A DNA stretch of 64,000 nucleotides from Candidatus Andeanibacterium colombiense (GCA_029202985.1 CP119316.1:2646001-2710000); one strand, 5' to 3'. Numbered from the stretch's first letter, positions 50,485 through 60,232 are shown. Notes: generated from the sequence alone by a model not told the origin. Translations and numbers: made by a program.

Positions 50485-52337
50485 CCGGGAAGCGCAGCGC
50501 CGCCCTGGTCGGCAACCCCAATGCGGGCAAGAGCGCGCTGTTCAACGCGCTCACCGGCGCGCGCCAGAAGATCGCGAATTATCCGGGCGTCACGGTCGAG
50601 CGGAAGAGCGGAAGGTTGGTGCTGCCCTCGGGCGAACCGGTCGATCTCTACGATCTGCCGGGCAGCTACGGCTTCAACACCACCAGCCCGGACGAGGAAG
50701 TCACCCGCAAGGTCATCTTCGGCGAATTCCCGGGCGAACCGCAGCCCGAAGTGCTGGTGGTGGTGATCGATGCCTCGAACATCGAACAGCATCTGGTGTT
50801 CGCGCAGGAAGTGCTTGAACTCGGGCGCCCGACCGTGATCGCGCTCAACATGATCGACCTCGCCGAACGCGACGGGCTGGTGCTCGATCCGCAAGCGCTG
50901 GAAGAAGCGCTCGGCGTGCCGGTGATCCCGACCGTGGCGGTCCGTCGCCGCGGGCTGGCCGAACTGCTTGAAGCGATCTCCACCGCCGAGACGCGGGCGC
51001 AAGCCGATCCCAGGGCCCATCCCGGCCCGCACATCACCGGCACCGAACGGCGGCTTGCCGCGCATAACATCGTCGCCGGGGTGATCGTCTCGGAAACCCG
51101 CGTCCACCGCCTGCATGCGCGGATGGACCAGGTGCTGCTGCATCCCTGGCTCGGACCGGTGATTCTGTTCGCGTTGCTGTTCGTGATCTTCCAGGCGGTG
51201 TTCGCCTGGGCGGCTCCATTCCAGGATGCGCTGGAAGGCCTGACCGCCTGGCTCTCGGCGCTGGGCCAGCGGGTGATCCCCGACGGCTTCGTGCAGGATC
51301 TCGTGGTCCAGGGGATCATCGCCGGCGTCGGTTCGGTGATCGTGTTCCTGCCGCAGATCGTGATCCTGTTCGCCTTCATCCTGGTGATGGAAGCCACCGG
51401 CTACATGGCGCGCGCGGCCTTCCTGATGGACCGGCTGATGGCCTATGTCGGCCTGTCCGGGCGCAGCTTCATCCCGCTGCTGTCGAGCTTCGCCTGTGCG
51501 ATCCCCGGGATCATGGCGACCCGCAGCATCACCGATCCGAAAGACCGGCTGACCACGATCCTGATCGCGCCGCTGATGACCTGTTCGGCCCGCCTGCCGG
51601 TCTACGGGCTGATCATCGGCGCGCTGATACCGAATGCCACGATCTGGGGGCCGATCCGGCTGCAGGGCATGGTGATGTTCGGCCTCTACGTGTTCGGCAT
51701 CGTCGGGGCGATGGTGGTCGCGCTGGTGCTGCGCCGTTCGATCACCAGGGGCGAGGCTTCGGGCTTCATCATGGAACTGCCCAAGTACCAGTTGCCGCGC
51801 CTGTCCGATCTGCTGCTCGGCCTGTGGCAGCGCGCCTATATCTTCCTGCGCCGGGCGGGCACCATCATCTTCACCGTCACCGTGGTGCTGTGGCTGCTGC
51901 TTAGCTTCCCGCGCGCCGCGCCGGGCGAAAGCCAGGTCGATGCCTCGATCGCCGGGCATATCGCCAGCGGGCTCGAAGTCGTGGTCAAGCCGATCGGCTT
52001 CAACCACCAGATGGCGCTGGCGCTGATCCCCGCGATGGCCGCGCGCGAAGTCGCGGTTTCCTCGCTCGCGACGACCTATGCGGTCGATGCGTCGGGCGAC
52101 GAGGATGCCGAGGCGGTCGCGCTGGGCGACCGGCTGGCCAAGGCCTGGACCCTGCCGACCGCGCTGGCGTTCCTCGCCTGGTTCGTGTTCGCGCCGCAAT
52201 GCATGTCGACCATCGCGGTCACCAGGCGCGAGACCAACGGCTGGAAATGGCCGCTGTTCATGCTCGGCTATCTGTTCGTGCTGGCTTATGTTTTCGCCGG
52301 CCTGACCTACTGGCTGGCGGTGTGGGCGGGACTATAG
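50481..52337 (+). CDS. feoB: Ferrous iron transporter FeoB
   Basis: A 618-residue GTPase-permease. The G domain has GNPNAGKS (G1), NYPGVTVERKSG (G2) and DLPGSYG (G3). The membrane part holds two gate-type repeats, including FACAIPGIMATRSI and MTCSARLPVYGLI with the conserved cysteines. It imports Fe(II) across the inner membrane. No feoC follows. Preceded by feoA and a palindromic iron-type operator. Confidence 0.95.
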   Translation: MTGKRSAALVGNPNAGKSALFNALTGARQKIANYPGVTVERKSGRLVLPSGEPVDLYDLPGSYGFNTTSPDEEVTRKVIFGEFPGEPQPEVLVVVIDASNIEQHLVFAQEVLELGRPTVIALNMIDLAERDGLVLDPQALEEALGVPVIPTVAVRRRGLAELLEAISTAETRAQADPRAHPGPHITGTERRLAAHNIVAGVIVSETRVHRLHARMDQVLLHPWLGPVILFALLFVIFQAVFAWAAPFQDALEGLTAWLSALGQRVIPDGFVQDLVVQGIIAGVGSVIVFLPQIVILFAFILVMEATGYMARAAFLMDRLMAYVGLSGRSFIPLLSSFACAIPGIMATRSITDPKDRLTTILIAPLMTCSARLPVYGLIIGALIPNATIWGPIRLQGMVMFGLYVFGIVGAMVVALVLRRSITRGEASGFIMELPKYQLPRLSDLLLGLWQRAYIFLRRAGTIIFTVTVVLWLLLSFPRAAPGESQVDASIAGHIASGLEVVVKPIGFNHQMALALIPAMAAREVAVSSLATTYAVDASGDEDAEAVALGDRLAKAWTLPTALAFLAWFVFAPQCMSTIAVTRRETNGWKWPLFMLGYLFVLAYVFAGLTYWLAVWAGL

Positions 52338-52454
52338 AATCCGGCAAAATCGGTGCCGACCCGGTTGGCTAGCGGGCGGCTGGGCCTTACATCTTCGCGG
52401 GAATCACACCGGGGCGCGGTCGCGCCCGGTCTGTAGCCCGAAAAGAGGAATACA

Positions 52455-52985
52455 ATGGCAGGCAGCGTCAACAAGGTCATCCTGATCGGCAATCTCGGCC
52501 AGGATCCGGAAGTGAAGAGCTTCCAGAACGGCGGACGGATCGCGAATCTGCGGATCGCGACGTCGGAGAACTGGAAGGACAAGGCCACCGGCGAGCGCAA
52601 GGAGCGGACCGAGTGGCACAGCGTCGTGCTCCAGTCCGACGGTCTCGTCGGCGTGGCCGAACGCTTTCTGCGCAAAGGCAGCAAGGTCTATATCGAAGGC
52701 CAGCTGCGCACCCGCAAATGGCAGGACCAGTCGGGTAACGACCGCTACACCACCGAAGTCTCGGTTGGCGGGATCGGCGGCGTGCTGACGATGCTCGACG
52801 GCGCGCCCGGGGCGGGTGGTGGCCAGCGTTCGGGCGGCGGCGACGATTGGGGCAGCTCGTCCGGTGGCGGGCGCTCGTCCGGCGGCGGCCAGTCGGGTGG
52901 CGGCTGGAACCAGGGCGGCGGCTCGGGCGGCTCCACCGGCGGCAGCAGCTTCGGCGACGATCTGGACGACGATATTCCGTTTTGA
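52455..52985 (+). CDS. ssb: Single-stranded DNA-binding protein
   Basis: A 176-residue protein with an OB fold (NKVILIGNLGQDPEVKSFQNGGRIANLRIATSENW at the N-terminus), a glycine/serine-rich linker from about residue 116, and the acidic protein-interaction tip DDLDDDIPF. Typical bacterial SSB. GAGGAA precedes the ATG. Confidence 0.97.
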   Translation: MAGSVNKVILIGNLGQDPEVKSFQNGGRIANLRIATSENWKDKATGERKERTEWHSVVLQSDGLVGVAERFLRKGSKVYIEGQLRTRKWQDQSGNDRYTTEVSVGGIGGVLTMLDGAPGAGGGQRSGGGDDWGSSSGGGRSSGGGQSGGGWNQGGGSGGSTGGSSFGDDLDDDIPF

Positions 52986-53021
52986 CGGACGCTTTCCCCT
53001 CCCGTCAACGGGCGAAGAAAC

Positions 53022-53525
53022 CTATTCTTTCACCAGCCCCTTGAGCACGGCGAACGGCCCGGTGTCGTCTTCGCCCAGCAGCCCGGCTTCCTTGCGCACC
53101 GCATCGGCATTGGGTCCGCAGGCATAGGGATCGATTGCCAGCGCCAGGCTTTCGGCGATCGCTTCGCCCAGATCGAAGCTCGTGCCGAGATACGGGAGTT
53201 CGTCGATTTCGCTCGAATCGATTTCCTGATCGATTTCAGCCGGCTCTTCCGCTTCGGGGACGAAGCGGAAGACCAGTTTTTCGCGGATCGATGCCGGCAA
53301 ATCGTCGCCGGTGATCGCGCAGCTCTGGACGATCTCCGCGCGGAGCGTGCCGGTGGCATCGACCACCGCGCCATCCGCGATCAGTTCGATATCGGCTTCG
53401 AGGAGCCCGATGCTCACCAGTCCGAAACGCTCGGCCAGCGCCGCGCGCTCGCCCTCGTCGGCCACGAGATGCCGCACCCGCAGGTCGACGCTGCGCAGTT
53501 CGACCATCTGGCTGAATTCGCTCAT
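53022..53525 (-). CDS. YceD/DUF177-family protein
   Basis: A 167-residue protein with SCAITGDDLPASIREKLVFRF in the middle and a C-terminal LALAIDPYACGPN motif, as in the DUF177/YceD proteins linked to 23S rRNA accumulation or ribosome assembly. It overlaps the upstream chaperone gene by 4 bp and converges with ssb. Confidence 0.85.
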   Translation of the reverse strand: MSEFSQMVELRSVDLRVRHLVADEGERAALAERFGLVSIGLLEADIELIADGAVVDATGTLRAEIVQSCAITGDDLPASIREKLVFRFVPEAEEPAEIDQEIDSSEIDELPYLGTSFDLGEAIAESLALAIDPYACGPNADAVRKEAGLLGEDDTGPFAVLKGLVKE

Positions 53526-54040
53526 CGCCCGATCCGCCCTTCGAGCAGCTCGAAATCGGACAAATCGGCGAGATGGCCGGCCAGCGCGCGCAGGTCCTGG
53601 GCGACCGCCGCCGGGCTGCCGTTGTCGCTGAAGCTGACGTTGCGCTCGATCGCGGCGGTCAGCTCGGCATCGTCGGGCCGGGCCAGCCCATCGCGCAGCG
53701 CGCCGAGCCGGCCGCCGAGCACGCCCATCAATCTGGTCACGTGCTTGCCGACCACCAGATCGCCGATCCCGCTCTCGCGCAGCTGCCCGTCCATGTCCTC
53801 GATGAACAATTCGGTGAGGTGGGTGGAGGGCTGCGCCAGCTCCGGGTTGCGGTCCATCCGCAGCAGCACCGCGACCATCACCAGCGTGATCGCATCGAAC
53901 CGCCCGGTGACGGTGTCCGCGATCCCGCCTTCGGCATACCAGCGCTTCTCGCGCGCGATTTCCACCACCCGGTGCCACAGCGGGCGCACCGCTTCGCGGG
54001 GGTCGGCACTGCGGGAGAAAAGGCGGGAAAGGAGTGACAT
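53522..54040 (-). CDS. Ubiquinol-cytochrome c chaperone family protein (CBP3-like)
   Basis: A 172-residue helical protein: LWHRVVEIAREKRWYAEGGIADTVTGRFDAITLVMVAVLLRM, then LTELFIEDMDGQLRESGIGDLVVGKHV. This is the CBP3/UQCC pattern, an assembly factor for cytochrome bc1. Forms a pair with the DUF177 gene and diverges from bamE. Confidence 0.9.
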   Translation of the reverse strand: MSLLSRLFSRSADPREAVRPLWHRVVEIAREKRWYAEGGIADTVTGRFDAITLVMVAVLLRMDRNPELAQPSTHLTELFIEDMDGQLRESGIGDLVVGKHVTRLMGVLGGRLGALRDGLARPDDAELTAAIERNVSFSDNGSPAAVAQDLRALAGHLADLSDFELLEGRIGR

Positions 54041-54210
54041 GGTTCTTCTCGTTCAGCCGCGATTAAATGGCCGCCGCCGATGCCGCGAGCCGTGAGGCAA
54101 GCCGACCAAGCGCCATTGCGCATGGGTGCGCTTGTCCCTAAGGCACGGGCCGATAGTGACTTGCGGCGGATTGCGCAATCGCGGCGGACGAAGTTCGGAG
54201 ACGTTGGATA

Positions 54211-54708
54211 ATGAAGGCCCCACGGAAGATCGGCTTCAGGATCGGGATCGCGGCGCTGATGGCGGCCGGGCTTGCCGGTTGCAGCTCGATCGCGGACCAT
54301 CGCGGCTATGTCGTCGATCCCTCGCTGACCCAGGCGATCCAGCCGGGCATCGACAACCGCCAATCGGTCGAGGGAACGCTCGGACGCCCGACCTTCACTT
54401 CGGAGTATGGCGACAAGATCTGGTACTACGTGTCCAGCGTCGCGGTGCAGCGACCGTTCGGCCGCACCCGGATCCGGGACCACTATGTGCTGGCCATCAG
54501 CTTCGACGATGCCGGCAACGTCAAGCAGGCCGAGAACTGGGGCCCCGAACGCCTCGCTTATCTGACCCCCGACAGTGCGAAGACGCCGGTGCTTGGCAAG
54601 GAACGCGGCTTCCTCGAGGATCTCTTCGGCAACATCGGCCAGGTCGGCAGCTTCAGTAATTCCGGCGGCCAGAACGGCGGAACCGGTACCGGGCCGAACG
54701 GCAGCTGA
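54211..54708 (+). CDS. bamE: Outer-membrane assembly lipoprotein BamE
   Basis: A 165-residue lipoprotein with lipobox LAGC and the SmpA/OmlA fold: IQPGIDNRQSVEGTLGRPTF, then WYYVSSVAVQRPFG. BamE is a subunit of the beta-barrel assembly machine. The glycine-rich C-terminal tail is an addition common in alphaproteobacteria. Confidence 0.9.
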   Translation: MKAPRKIGFRIGIAALMAAGLAGCSSIADHRGYVVDPSLTQAIQPGIDNRQSVEGTLGRPTFTSEYGDKIWYYVSSVAVQRPFGRTRIRDHYVLAISFDDAGNVKQAENWGPERLAYLTPDSAKTPVLGKERGFLEDLFGNIGQVGSFSNSGGQNGGTGTGPNGS

Positions 54709-54754
54709 GCCAGCCCCGCTTGAAGCGCTTCGGCCGAGCGCCCATATTTCCGGA

Positions 54755-55327
54755 ATGACGGAAGACAAGGGCAGCCACGGCCTCATCCAGTGGCATGGAA
54801 CCACCATCATCGGCGTGCGCAAGGGCGGCAAGACCGTCATCGCGGGCGATGGCCAGGTGTCGATGGGCAACACGGTGATGAAGCCCAACGCGAAGAAGGT
54901 TCGCCGCATTGGGCAAGGGGGCAAGGTAATTGCCGGTTTCGCGGGCGCGACCGCCGACGCCTTCACCCTGTTCGAACGCCTCGAGAAGAAGCTCGAGCAA
55001 TATAACGGCCAGCTGCTGCGCGCCGCGGTCGAACTCGCCAAGGACTGGCGGACAGATAAATACCTCCGCAATCTCGAAGCGCTGATGATCGTCGCCGATG
55101 CGGAGACGCTGCTGGTGCTGACCGGCAATGGCGACGTGCTGGAGCCCGAGGGCGGGCCCGAATCGCAGATCGCGGCGATCGGATCGGGCGGCAATTACGC
55201 GCTCGCCGCCGCCCGCGCGATCGATGCCTATGAGCAGGACGCCGAGACGATCGCCCGCCGCGCGATGGGCGTCGCGGCCGAAATCTGCGTCTTCACCAAT
55301 GACCGCGTGACGGTCGAGACCATCTGA
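54755..55327 (+). CDS. hslV: HslV ATP-dependent protease subunit
   Basis: A 190-residue proteasome-like peptidase. The catalytic threonine is the first of the TTI in WHGTTIIGVRKGG, exposed after removal of a short propeptide. GDGQVSMGNTVMK and the GSGGNYALAAARA segment are conserved. Works with HslU encoded 8 bp downstream. Confidence 0.96.
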   Translation: MTEDKGSHGLIQWHGTTIIGVRKGGKTVIAGDGQVSMGNTVMKPNAKKVRRIGQGGKVIAGFAGATADAFTLFERLEKKLEQYNGQLLRAAVELAKDWRTDKYLRNLEALMIVADAETLLVLTGNGDVLEPEGGPESQIAAIGSGGNYALAAARAIDAYEQDAETIARRAMGVAAEICVFTNDRVTVETI

Positions 55328-55335
55328 AAAGCACC

Positions 55336-56637
55336 ATGAACGATACACTGACTCCGAAGGCGATCGTCGCCGCGTTGGACGAACACATTATCGGCCAGAA
55401 AGAGGCCAAGCGCGCGGTCGCGGTCGCACTGCGCAATCGCTGGCGGCGCCAGCGGCTCGCGCCCGAATTGCGCGACGAGGTCACGCCGAAGAACATCCTG
55501 ATGATCGGCCCGACCGGCTGCGGCAAGACCGAGATCAGCCGCCGGCTGGCGAAGCTGGCCGACGCGCCGTTCGTGAAGGTCGAGGCGACCAAGTTCACCG
55601 AGGTCGGCTATGTCGGCCGCGACGTCGAGCAGATCGCCCGCGATCTGGCTGAAGAAGCGATCCGGCTGGAGAAAGAACGCCGCCGCGAGGCGGTGCGCGA
55701 AGCCGCGTCGAAGGCCGCGATGGACCGGCTGCTCAAGGCGCTGGTCGGCGAGAATGCCAGCGAGGCGACCCGCGAGAGCTTCCGCCAGCGGATCGTCCAG
55801 AACGCAATGAACGAGGTCGAGGTCGAGATCGAACTCGAGGACAATCCATCGATGCCGATGGATATCCCGGGCATGGGCGGCAACGTCGGGATGATCGATT
55901 TGTCGCAGATGATGGGCAAGGCGTTCGGCAAGCAGAACCTCAAGCGGCGCAAGCTCAAGGTTCCCGATGCGTGGGACAAGCTGGTCGACGAAGAGGCCGA
56001 GAAGCGGATGGACCAGGACGATGTCGCCCGGGTCGCGCTGCTGAATGCCGAGCATAACGGGATCGTGTTCCTCGACGAGATCGACAAGATCGCGGTTTCC
56101 GATGTGCGCGGCGGTTCGGTCAGCCGCGAGGGCGTCCAGCGCGATTTGCTGCCGCTGATCGAAGGCACCACGGTCGCGACCAAATACGGGCCGATGAAGA
56201 CCGACCATGTGCTGTTCATCGCGAGCGGCGCGTTTCACCTGTCGAAGCCGTCGGACATGCTGCCCGAACTGCAGGGCCGCTTGCCGATCCGCGTCGAGCT
56301 GAAGGCGCTGACCGAAGCGGACTTCGTCGCGATCCTGTCCGACACACGCGCCAATCTGGTCGCGCAGTACAAGGCGCTGCTCGGGACCGAGGACGTCAGG
56401 CTGGAGTTCACCGAGGACGCGGTGCGCGAGGTCGCGAAGATCGCCGCGCAGGTCAACGAGAGCGTCGAGAACATCGGTGCGCGGCGCTTGCAGACGGTGA
56501 TGGAACGGCTGATCGAAGAGCTGAGCTTCGAGGCCGAGGACCGCAAGGGCGAGACGATCACGATCGACGCGGCTTACGTCCGCGAGCGGCTGGCCGACCT
56601 GGCGGGCGACACCGATTTGTCGAAGTACATCCTCTGA
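55336..56637 (+). CDS. hslU: HslU unfoldase ATPase
   Basis: A 433-residue AAA+ protein with Walker A GPTGCGKT (58-65), pore motif GYVGRDV, Walker B IVFLDEIDKIA, the sensor region ELQGRLPIRVELKAL and the C-terminal tail ending LSKYIL that docks into HslV. Unfolds substrates for HslV degradation. A 1-bp gap separates it from the next gene. Confidence 0.97.
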   Translation: MNDTLTPKAIVAALDEHIIGQKEAKRAVAVALRNRWRRQRLAPELRDEVTPKNILMIGPTGCGKTEISRRLAKLADAPFVKVEATKFTEVGYVGRDVEQIARDLAEEAIRLEKERRREAVREAASKAAMDRLLKALVGENASEATRESFRQRIVQNAMNEVEVEIELEDNPSMPMDIPGMGGNVGMIDLSQMMGKAFGKQNLKRRKLKVPDAWDKLVDEEAEKRMDQDDVARVALLNAEHNGIVFLDEIDKIAVSDVRGGSVSREGVQRDLLPLIEGTTVATKYGPMKTDHVLFIASGAFHLSKPSDMLPELQGRLPIRVELKALTEADFVAILSDTRANLVAQYKALLGTEDVRLEFTEDAVREVAKIAAQVNESVENIGARRLQTVMERLIEELSFEAEDRKGETITIDAAYVRERLADLAGDTDLSKYIL

Positions 56638-56638
56638 G

Positions 56639-57040
56639 ATGGAACAGGTCCGCTCGACGCAGGCGATGATCGCGGGCATGGACCCGGTGCTGGACGAGGC
56701 GGAGTATTGCTTCGTCACGGTGCCCGAAGGCTATCGCTCGCGCCGCATCGCCGAAGTCGCGCGCGCGGTCTTCGTCGAGGACGAGGGCTGGTCGTTCGTG
56801 GTCACGCCCACGGTGGCGCGCGGCTTCGACTTGGCCGTAGGCGGGCTTTACCGGCGGATCGTGCTGACGGTGAATTCGGCGCTGGACGGGGTCGGGCTGA
56901 CGGCCGCCGTTTCACAGAAACTCGCCGCAACCGGAATTGCCTGCAACATGATCGCGGCGTTTCACCACGATCATGTGTTCGTTCCGGCGGATGATGCGGA
57001 GGAAGCGCTGCGGCTGTTGCTGGAGCTGCAGCGGGAATAA
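56639..57040 (+). CDS. ACT-domain protein
   Basis: A 133-residue protein starting 1 bp after hslU. It resembles the small ACT-like (DUF2241-type) regulators: EYCFVTVPEGYRSRRIAEVARAVF, GGLYRRIVLTVNSALDGVGLTAAVSQ, then HHDHVFVPADDAEEALRLL. ACT domains bind amino acids; the ligand is unknown here. Confidence 0.8.
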   Translation: MEQVRSTQAMIAGMDPVLDEAEYCFVTVPEGYRSRRIAEVARAVFVEDEGWSFVVTPTVARGFDLAVGGLYRRIVLTVNSALDGVGLTAAVSQKLAATGIACNMIAAFHHDHVFVPADDAEEALRLLLELQRE

Positions 57041-57047
57041 CACACTT

Positions 57048-57132
57048 CGTCATTGCGAGGGACCGAAGGCCCCGCGGCAATCCAGAGCGTCGCTTGACTG
57101 CTCTGGATTGCTTCGCTCCGCTCGCAATGACG
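57048..57132. repeat. Palindromic interspersed repeat (REP-like)
   Basis: CGTCATTGCGAG (57048-57059) and CTCGCAATGACG (57121-57132) are perfect 12-bp inverted arms, and inner arms AATCCAGAG / CTCTGGATT extend the stem. This CGTCATTGCGAG...CAATCC palindrome type is widespread between genes in proteobacteria. It lies between convergent genes and may act as a bidirectional terminator. Confidence 0.85.
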
Positions 57133-57144
57133 AGCGTTGCGGGA

Positions 57145-57759
57145 TCAGCTCTTCTTCTGCTTCTTCGGATCCAGCTCCGGATCGCCGCCTTCGGAACGGA
57201 TCTTCTCGACCAGATCCTTCTGCGACGGATACCAGAATTCGAGGTGGCAGCTCTCGCACACGCCATCGAGCTGGTCGATCAGCGGGCCCGCCTTCGCCGC
57301 ATCTTTCACCTTCGCGGCGGCGATCAGCTCGCCCATGTGATTTGCGAGGGTGTTGGCGAAGTTGCGCAGGCCCTCGGGGTCCTTGTCGATATTCGCCTGC
57401 ACGCTCTCGGCCGAATCGCCGAACGGCACGTCTTCGTCGGCGATCTTGACCCCCGGCTTGACCGCGATGATCGGATCGAGCGCGGCGATCTGGTTTGCCG
57501 CATCCTGCACTTTGGTCGCCAGCTCGATGGTCTTGGCCCAGCGGGCATCGTCCATCTTGGCCGGGTCGAGTCCGGCCGCGTCGCCGATCGCGGGATTGGT
57601 TTCCTCCCACAATTCATCGGCGTGCTTGTCGACCTGGTCCTTCATGATCTCATGCAGGGTGAGTTGCGTCGAAGCATTGTCTTTCGACGGCTCCTTGCTG
57701 CACGCAGAAAGGCCGAGCGCCGCGGCACCCATGGTGAGAATCAACAATCGGGAATTCAT
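57145..57759 (-). CDS. Cytochrome c'-like lipoprotein
   Basis: A 204-residue protein with lipobox LSAC and a C-terminal heme motif C-E-S-C-H in VCESCHLEFWYP, the four-helix cytochrome c' arrangement. A paralogue with the same organisation lies immediately upstream. Likely a periplasmic or outer-membrane-attached heme protein; function unknown. Confidence 0.85.
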   Translation of the reverse strand: MNSRLLILTMGAAALGLSACSKEPSKDNASTQLTLHEIMKDQVDKHADELWEETNPAIGDAAGLDPAKMDDARWAKTIELATKVQDAANQIAALDPIIAVKPGVKIADEDVPFGDSAESVQANIDKDPEGLRNFANTLANHMGELIAAAKVKDAAKAGPLIDQLDGVCESCHLEFWYPSQKDLVEKIRSEGGDPELDPKKQKKS

Positions 57760-57841
57760 GCAGCCTCCTCTCAGCGCGTCCGCCTTCTAGCGCCGCCGAA
57801 GGCGGGTGGAAAGCGATCTGCTGTCGTGGGATATGGGTGGT

Positions 57842-58360
57842 TCAGCCCTGCGGGTACCAGTATTTCGCGTGGCAGGCTTCGCACGCCTGATCGAGTTCAC
57901 CGACCAGCAGCCCGGCCTGCTTCGCCTCGCGAGCCTTGGCTGCCGCCGAGATCTTCGCGGCATGTTCGGCCAGATTGCGCGACATTAGCCGAAAGGCCTG
58001 CGGGTCGGCGTCAAAATAGGCCTGGACGTCTTTCATTGAATAGGCGCCGGGTTGCACATCCCGTTCATGGCCGGGCAGGGCGGCCTTGATCACCGGAGCA
58101 TCAGCCATCTTCTGCGCCGAAATCTCCAGCAGATAGGCGGAGCGAGCAAGTTCCTGCCATTTTTCGTCGTCCATCTGCGTGGGGTCGATACCCCCTTCAT
58201 CGTCCATCGCGTTGTTTCCGATCTCCCACAATCGGTTGGTCGCATCGTTGACGGGACCCTGCATATAGCTGCGAATGTACAGGATGCCGTCTTCCTGGCT
58301 GGGCATGGGGACCGCTGCGACGGTCAACATCAGAAAGGGCAGTATCGCCAGTTTTAGCAT
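57842..58360 (-). CDS. Cytochrome c'-like secreted protein (paralogue)
   Basis: A 172-residue protein with an N-terminal signal sequence (MLKLAILPFLMLTVAAVPMP) and a heme motif C-E-A-C-H in ACEACHAKYWYP at the C-terminus. It shares the NRLWEIGNNA / DELWEETNPA and MDDEKWQ / MDDARWA positions with its neighbour, so the pair arose by duplication. It has no lipobox, unlike the neighbour. Confidence 0.85.
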   Translation of the reverse strand: MLKLAILPFLMLTVAAVPMPSQEDGILYIRSYMQGPVNDATNRLWEIGNNAMDDEGGIDPTQMDDEKWQELARSAYLLEISAQKMADAPVIKAALPGHERDVQPGAYSMKDVQAYFDADPQAFRLMSRNLAEHAAKISAAAKAREAKQAGLLVGELDQACEACHAKYWYPQG

Positions 58361-58378
58361 CGTCGTCTCCCGACGCCG

Positions 58379-60199
58379 CTACTCCGCCGCCGCGTCCAGT
58401 TCCTCGCCCTCGATCGCCTGGCGCGCCCACATTTCGGCATAGAGCCCGTCGTGGCGCAGCAGTTCAAGATGCGTACCCTGCTCCGCCAGCCGACCTTCTT
58501 GCATGACATAGATCAAATCGGAATCGGCGATGGTCGAAAGCCGGTGCGCAATCGAGATGGTGGTGCGGTCCTGCGCGATCCGGCGCAGGGTCGCGAGGAT
58601 CTCCTGCTCGGTGCGGGTGTCGAGCGCGCTGGTCGCTTCGTCGAGCAACAGGATCGGCGGGTTCTTGACCAGCGTGCGGGCGATCGCAACGCGCTGCTTC
58701 TCGCCGCCCGAAAGCTTGAGCCCGCGCTCGCCCACCTGGGTGTCGAAGCCGTGGGGCAGCCGCTCGATGAACGGCAGGATCGCGGCGCCGCGCGCGGCGG
58801 CGATCACATCCTCCATCCCCGCGTCGCCGCGACCATAGGCGATGTTGTAACCGATCGTGTCGTTGAACAGCACGCTGTCCTGCGGGACGATCCCGATCGC
58901 GGCGCGCAGGCTTTCCTGCGTGACCTGCGCAATATCCTGGCCGGCGATCAGAATGCGGCCTTCCCACGGATCGTAGAAGCGGAACAGCAGCCGGCCGATG
59001 GTGGACTTGCCGGCACCCGAGGGGCCGACGATCGCGATCGACTTGCCCGCCGGCACCTCGAGGCTGAGCCCATGGAGGATCGTGCGGTCCTTGTCGTATC
59101 CGAACACGACATTGTCGAACACGACGCTCGGCTCACGTACGATCAGCGCCGGCGCGCCGGGCTTGTCGCGCACTTCGATCTCGGTATCCATCAAGGCGAA
59201 CATCTGCGCCATGTCGATCAGCCCCTGGCGGATCGTGCGATAGACCATCCCGAGGAAGTCGAGCGGGCGGAAGAGCTGCAGCAGCAGCATGTTCACGAAC
59301 ACTAGATCGCCGACCTTGAGGTTGCCGCGGCTCCATTCCCACACCGTATAGGCCATTGCCCCGCCCATCAGCAGGCTGGTGATGATCGCTTGCAGCACGT
59401 TGAGCAGGGCAAGCGAGTTTTCGCTTTTGACCGCGGCGTTCATGTAGCTTTCGGCAGCAAGCGAGTAGCGACGCTGCTCGCGCGCCTCGGCCCCGAAATA
59501 CTTCACCGTTTCGTAGTTCAGCAGCGAATCGACCGCCCGGCCCAGCGCTTGCCCGTCAAGCTCGTTCATCTTGAGCCGCAGGGCCGCGCGCCATTCGGTG
59601 ATGCGGGTGGTGATCGCGATATAGAGCACCACCGAGACCAGCGTCACCAGCACCAGGCCCCAGCCGAAGTTGCTGTAGAAGATCGCCATCGAAACAAGGA
59701 GGTCGATCACCGTCGGCGCGATGTTAAACAGCAGGAAATAGAGCATGTTGTTAATGCTCTTGGTCCCGCGTTCGATGATCTTGGTGACCTCGCCGGTCCG
59801 GCGGGCGAGATGGAAGCGAAGTGAAAGCTGGTGCAGCCGTTGAAACACGTCTTCGGTCAGCATCTGGACCGCGCCCTGGCCGACCCGCTCGAACACCACA
59901 TTGCGGACGTTGTCGAACAAGACGGTGGCGAAACGCGCAACGGAATAAGCGAGTACGAGCGCAAGCGCTGCCCACATCACCGTCTGGCCGGCTGGTCCGG
60001 CCAAGGCGTTGGTCAGATTGCGCATCGCGTAGGGCATCGAAAAGACGGCGACCTTGGAAACGAGGATCAGCGCCATCGCCCAGGCGAGCCGCCAGCGCAC
60101 GCCTCTGCGCTCGCGCTGCCAGAGGTAGGGCAGGAAGCGTTTTACAGTAGGCCAGTCGGCGGGGCTGCGGTCGGGGCGGGAAGCGGTGTCGGGCGGCAT
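58379..60199 (-). CDS. Atm1-type ABC exporter (ATP-binding/permease half-transporter)
   Basis: A 606-residue fused transporter: six membrane helices beginning VKRFLPYLWQRERRGVRWRLAWAMALILVSKVAVF, then an ATPase with Walker A GPSGAGKS, signature LSGGEKQRVAIART and Walker B ILLLDEATSALD. This is the bacterial Atm1/HMT1 type; a Novosphingobium homologue has been structurally characterised as an exporter of glutathione and glutathione-metal adducts. It probably serves in heavy-metal detoxification or iron-sulfur metabolism. Confidence 0.93.
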   Translation of the reverse strand: MPPDTASRPDRSPADWPTVKRFLPYLWQRERRGVRWRLAWAMALILVSKVAVFSMPYAMRNLTNALAGPAGQTVMWAALALVLAYSVARFATVLFDNVRNVVFERVGQGAVQMLTEDVFQRLHQLSLRFHLARRTGEVTKIIERGTKSINNMLYFLLFNIAPTVIDLLVSMAIFYSNFGWGLVLVTLVSVVLYIAITTRITEWRAALRLKMNELDGQALGRAVDSLLNYETVKYFGAEAREQRRYSLAAESYMNAAVKSENSLALLNVLQAIITSLLMGGAMAYTVWEWSRGNLKVGDLVFVNMLLLQLFRPLDFLGMVYRTIRQGLIDMAQMFALMDTEIEVRDKPGAPALIVREPSVVFDNVVFGYDKDRTILHGLSLEVPAGKSIAIVGPSGAGKSTIGRLLFRFYDPWEGRILIAGQDIAQVTQESLRAAIGIVPQDSVLFNDTIGYNIAYGRGDAGMEDVIAAARGAAILPFIERLPHGFDTQVGERGLKLSGGEKQRVAIARTLVKNPPILLLDEATSALDTRTEQEILATLRRIAQDRTTISIAHRLSTIADSDLIYVMQEGRLAEQGTHLELLRHDGLYAEMWARQAIEGEELDAAAE

Positions 60200-60232
60200 C
60201 GCCCCAGCAAGTGGGGCCTTCCCCGCAAAAGG

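Noticed and set aside
52982..53008. TTGACGG/CCGTCAA hairpin between ssb and the DUF177 gene
   Set aside because: Seven-base stem with a 13-base loop and no U-tract; too weak to call a terminator with confidence.
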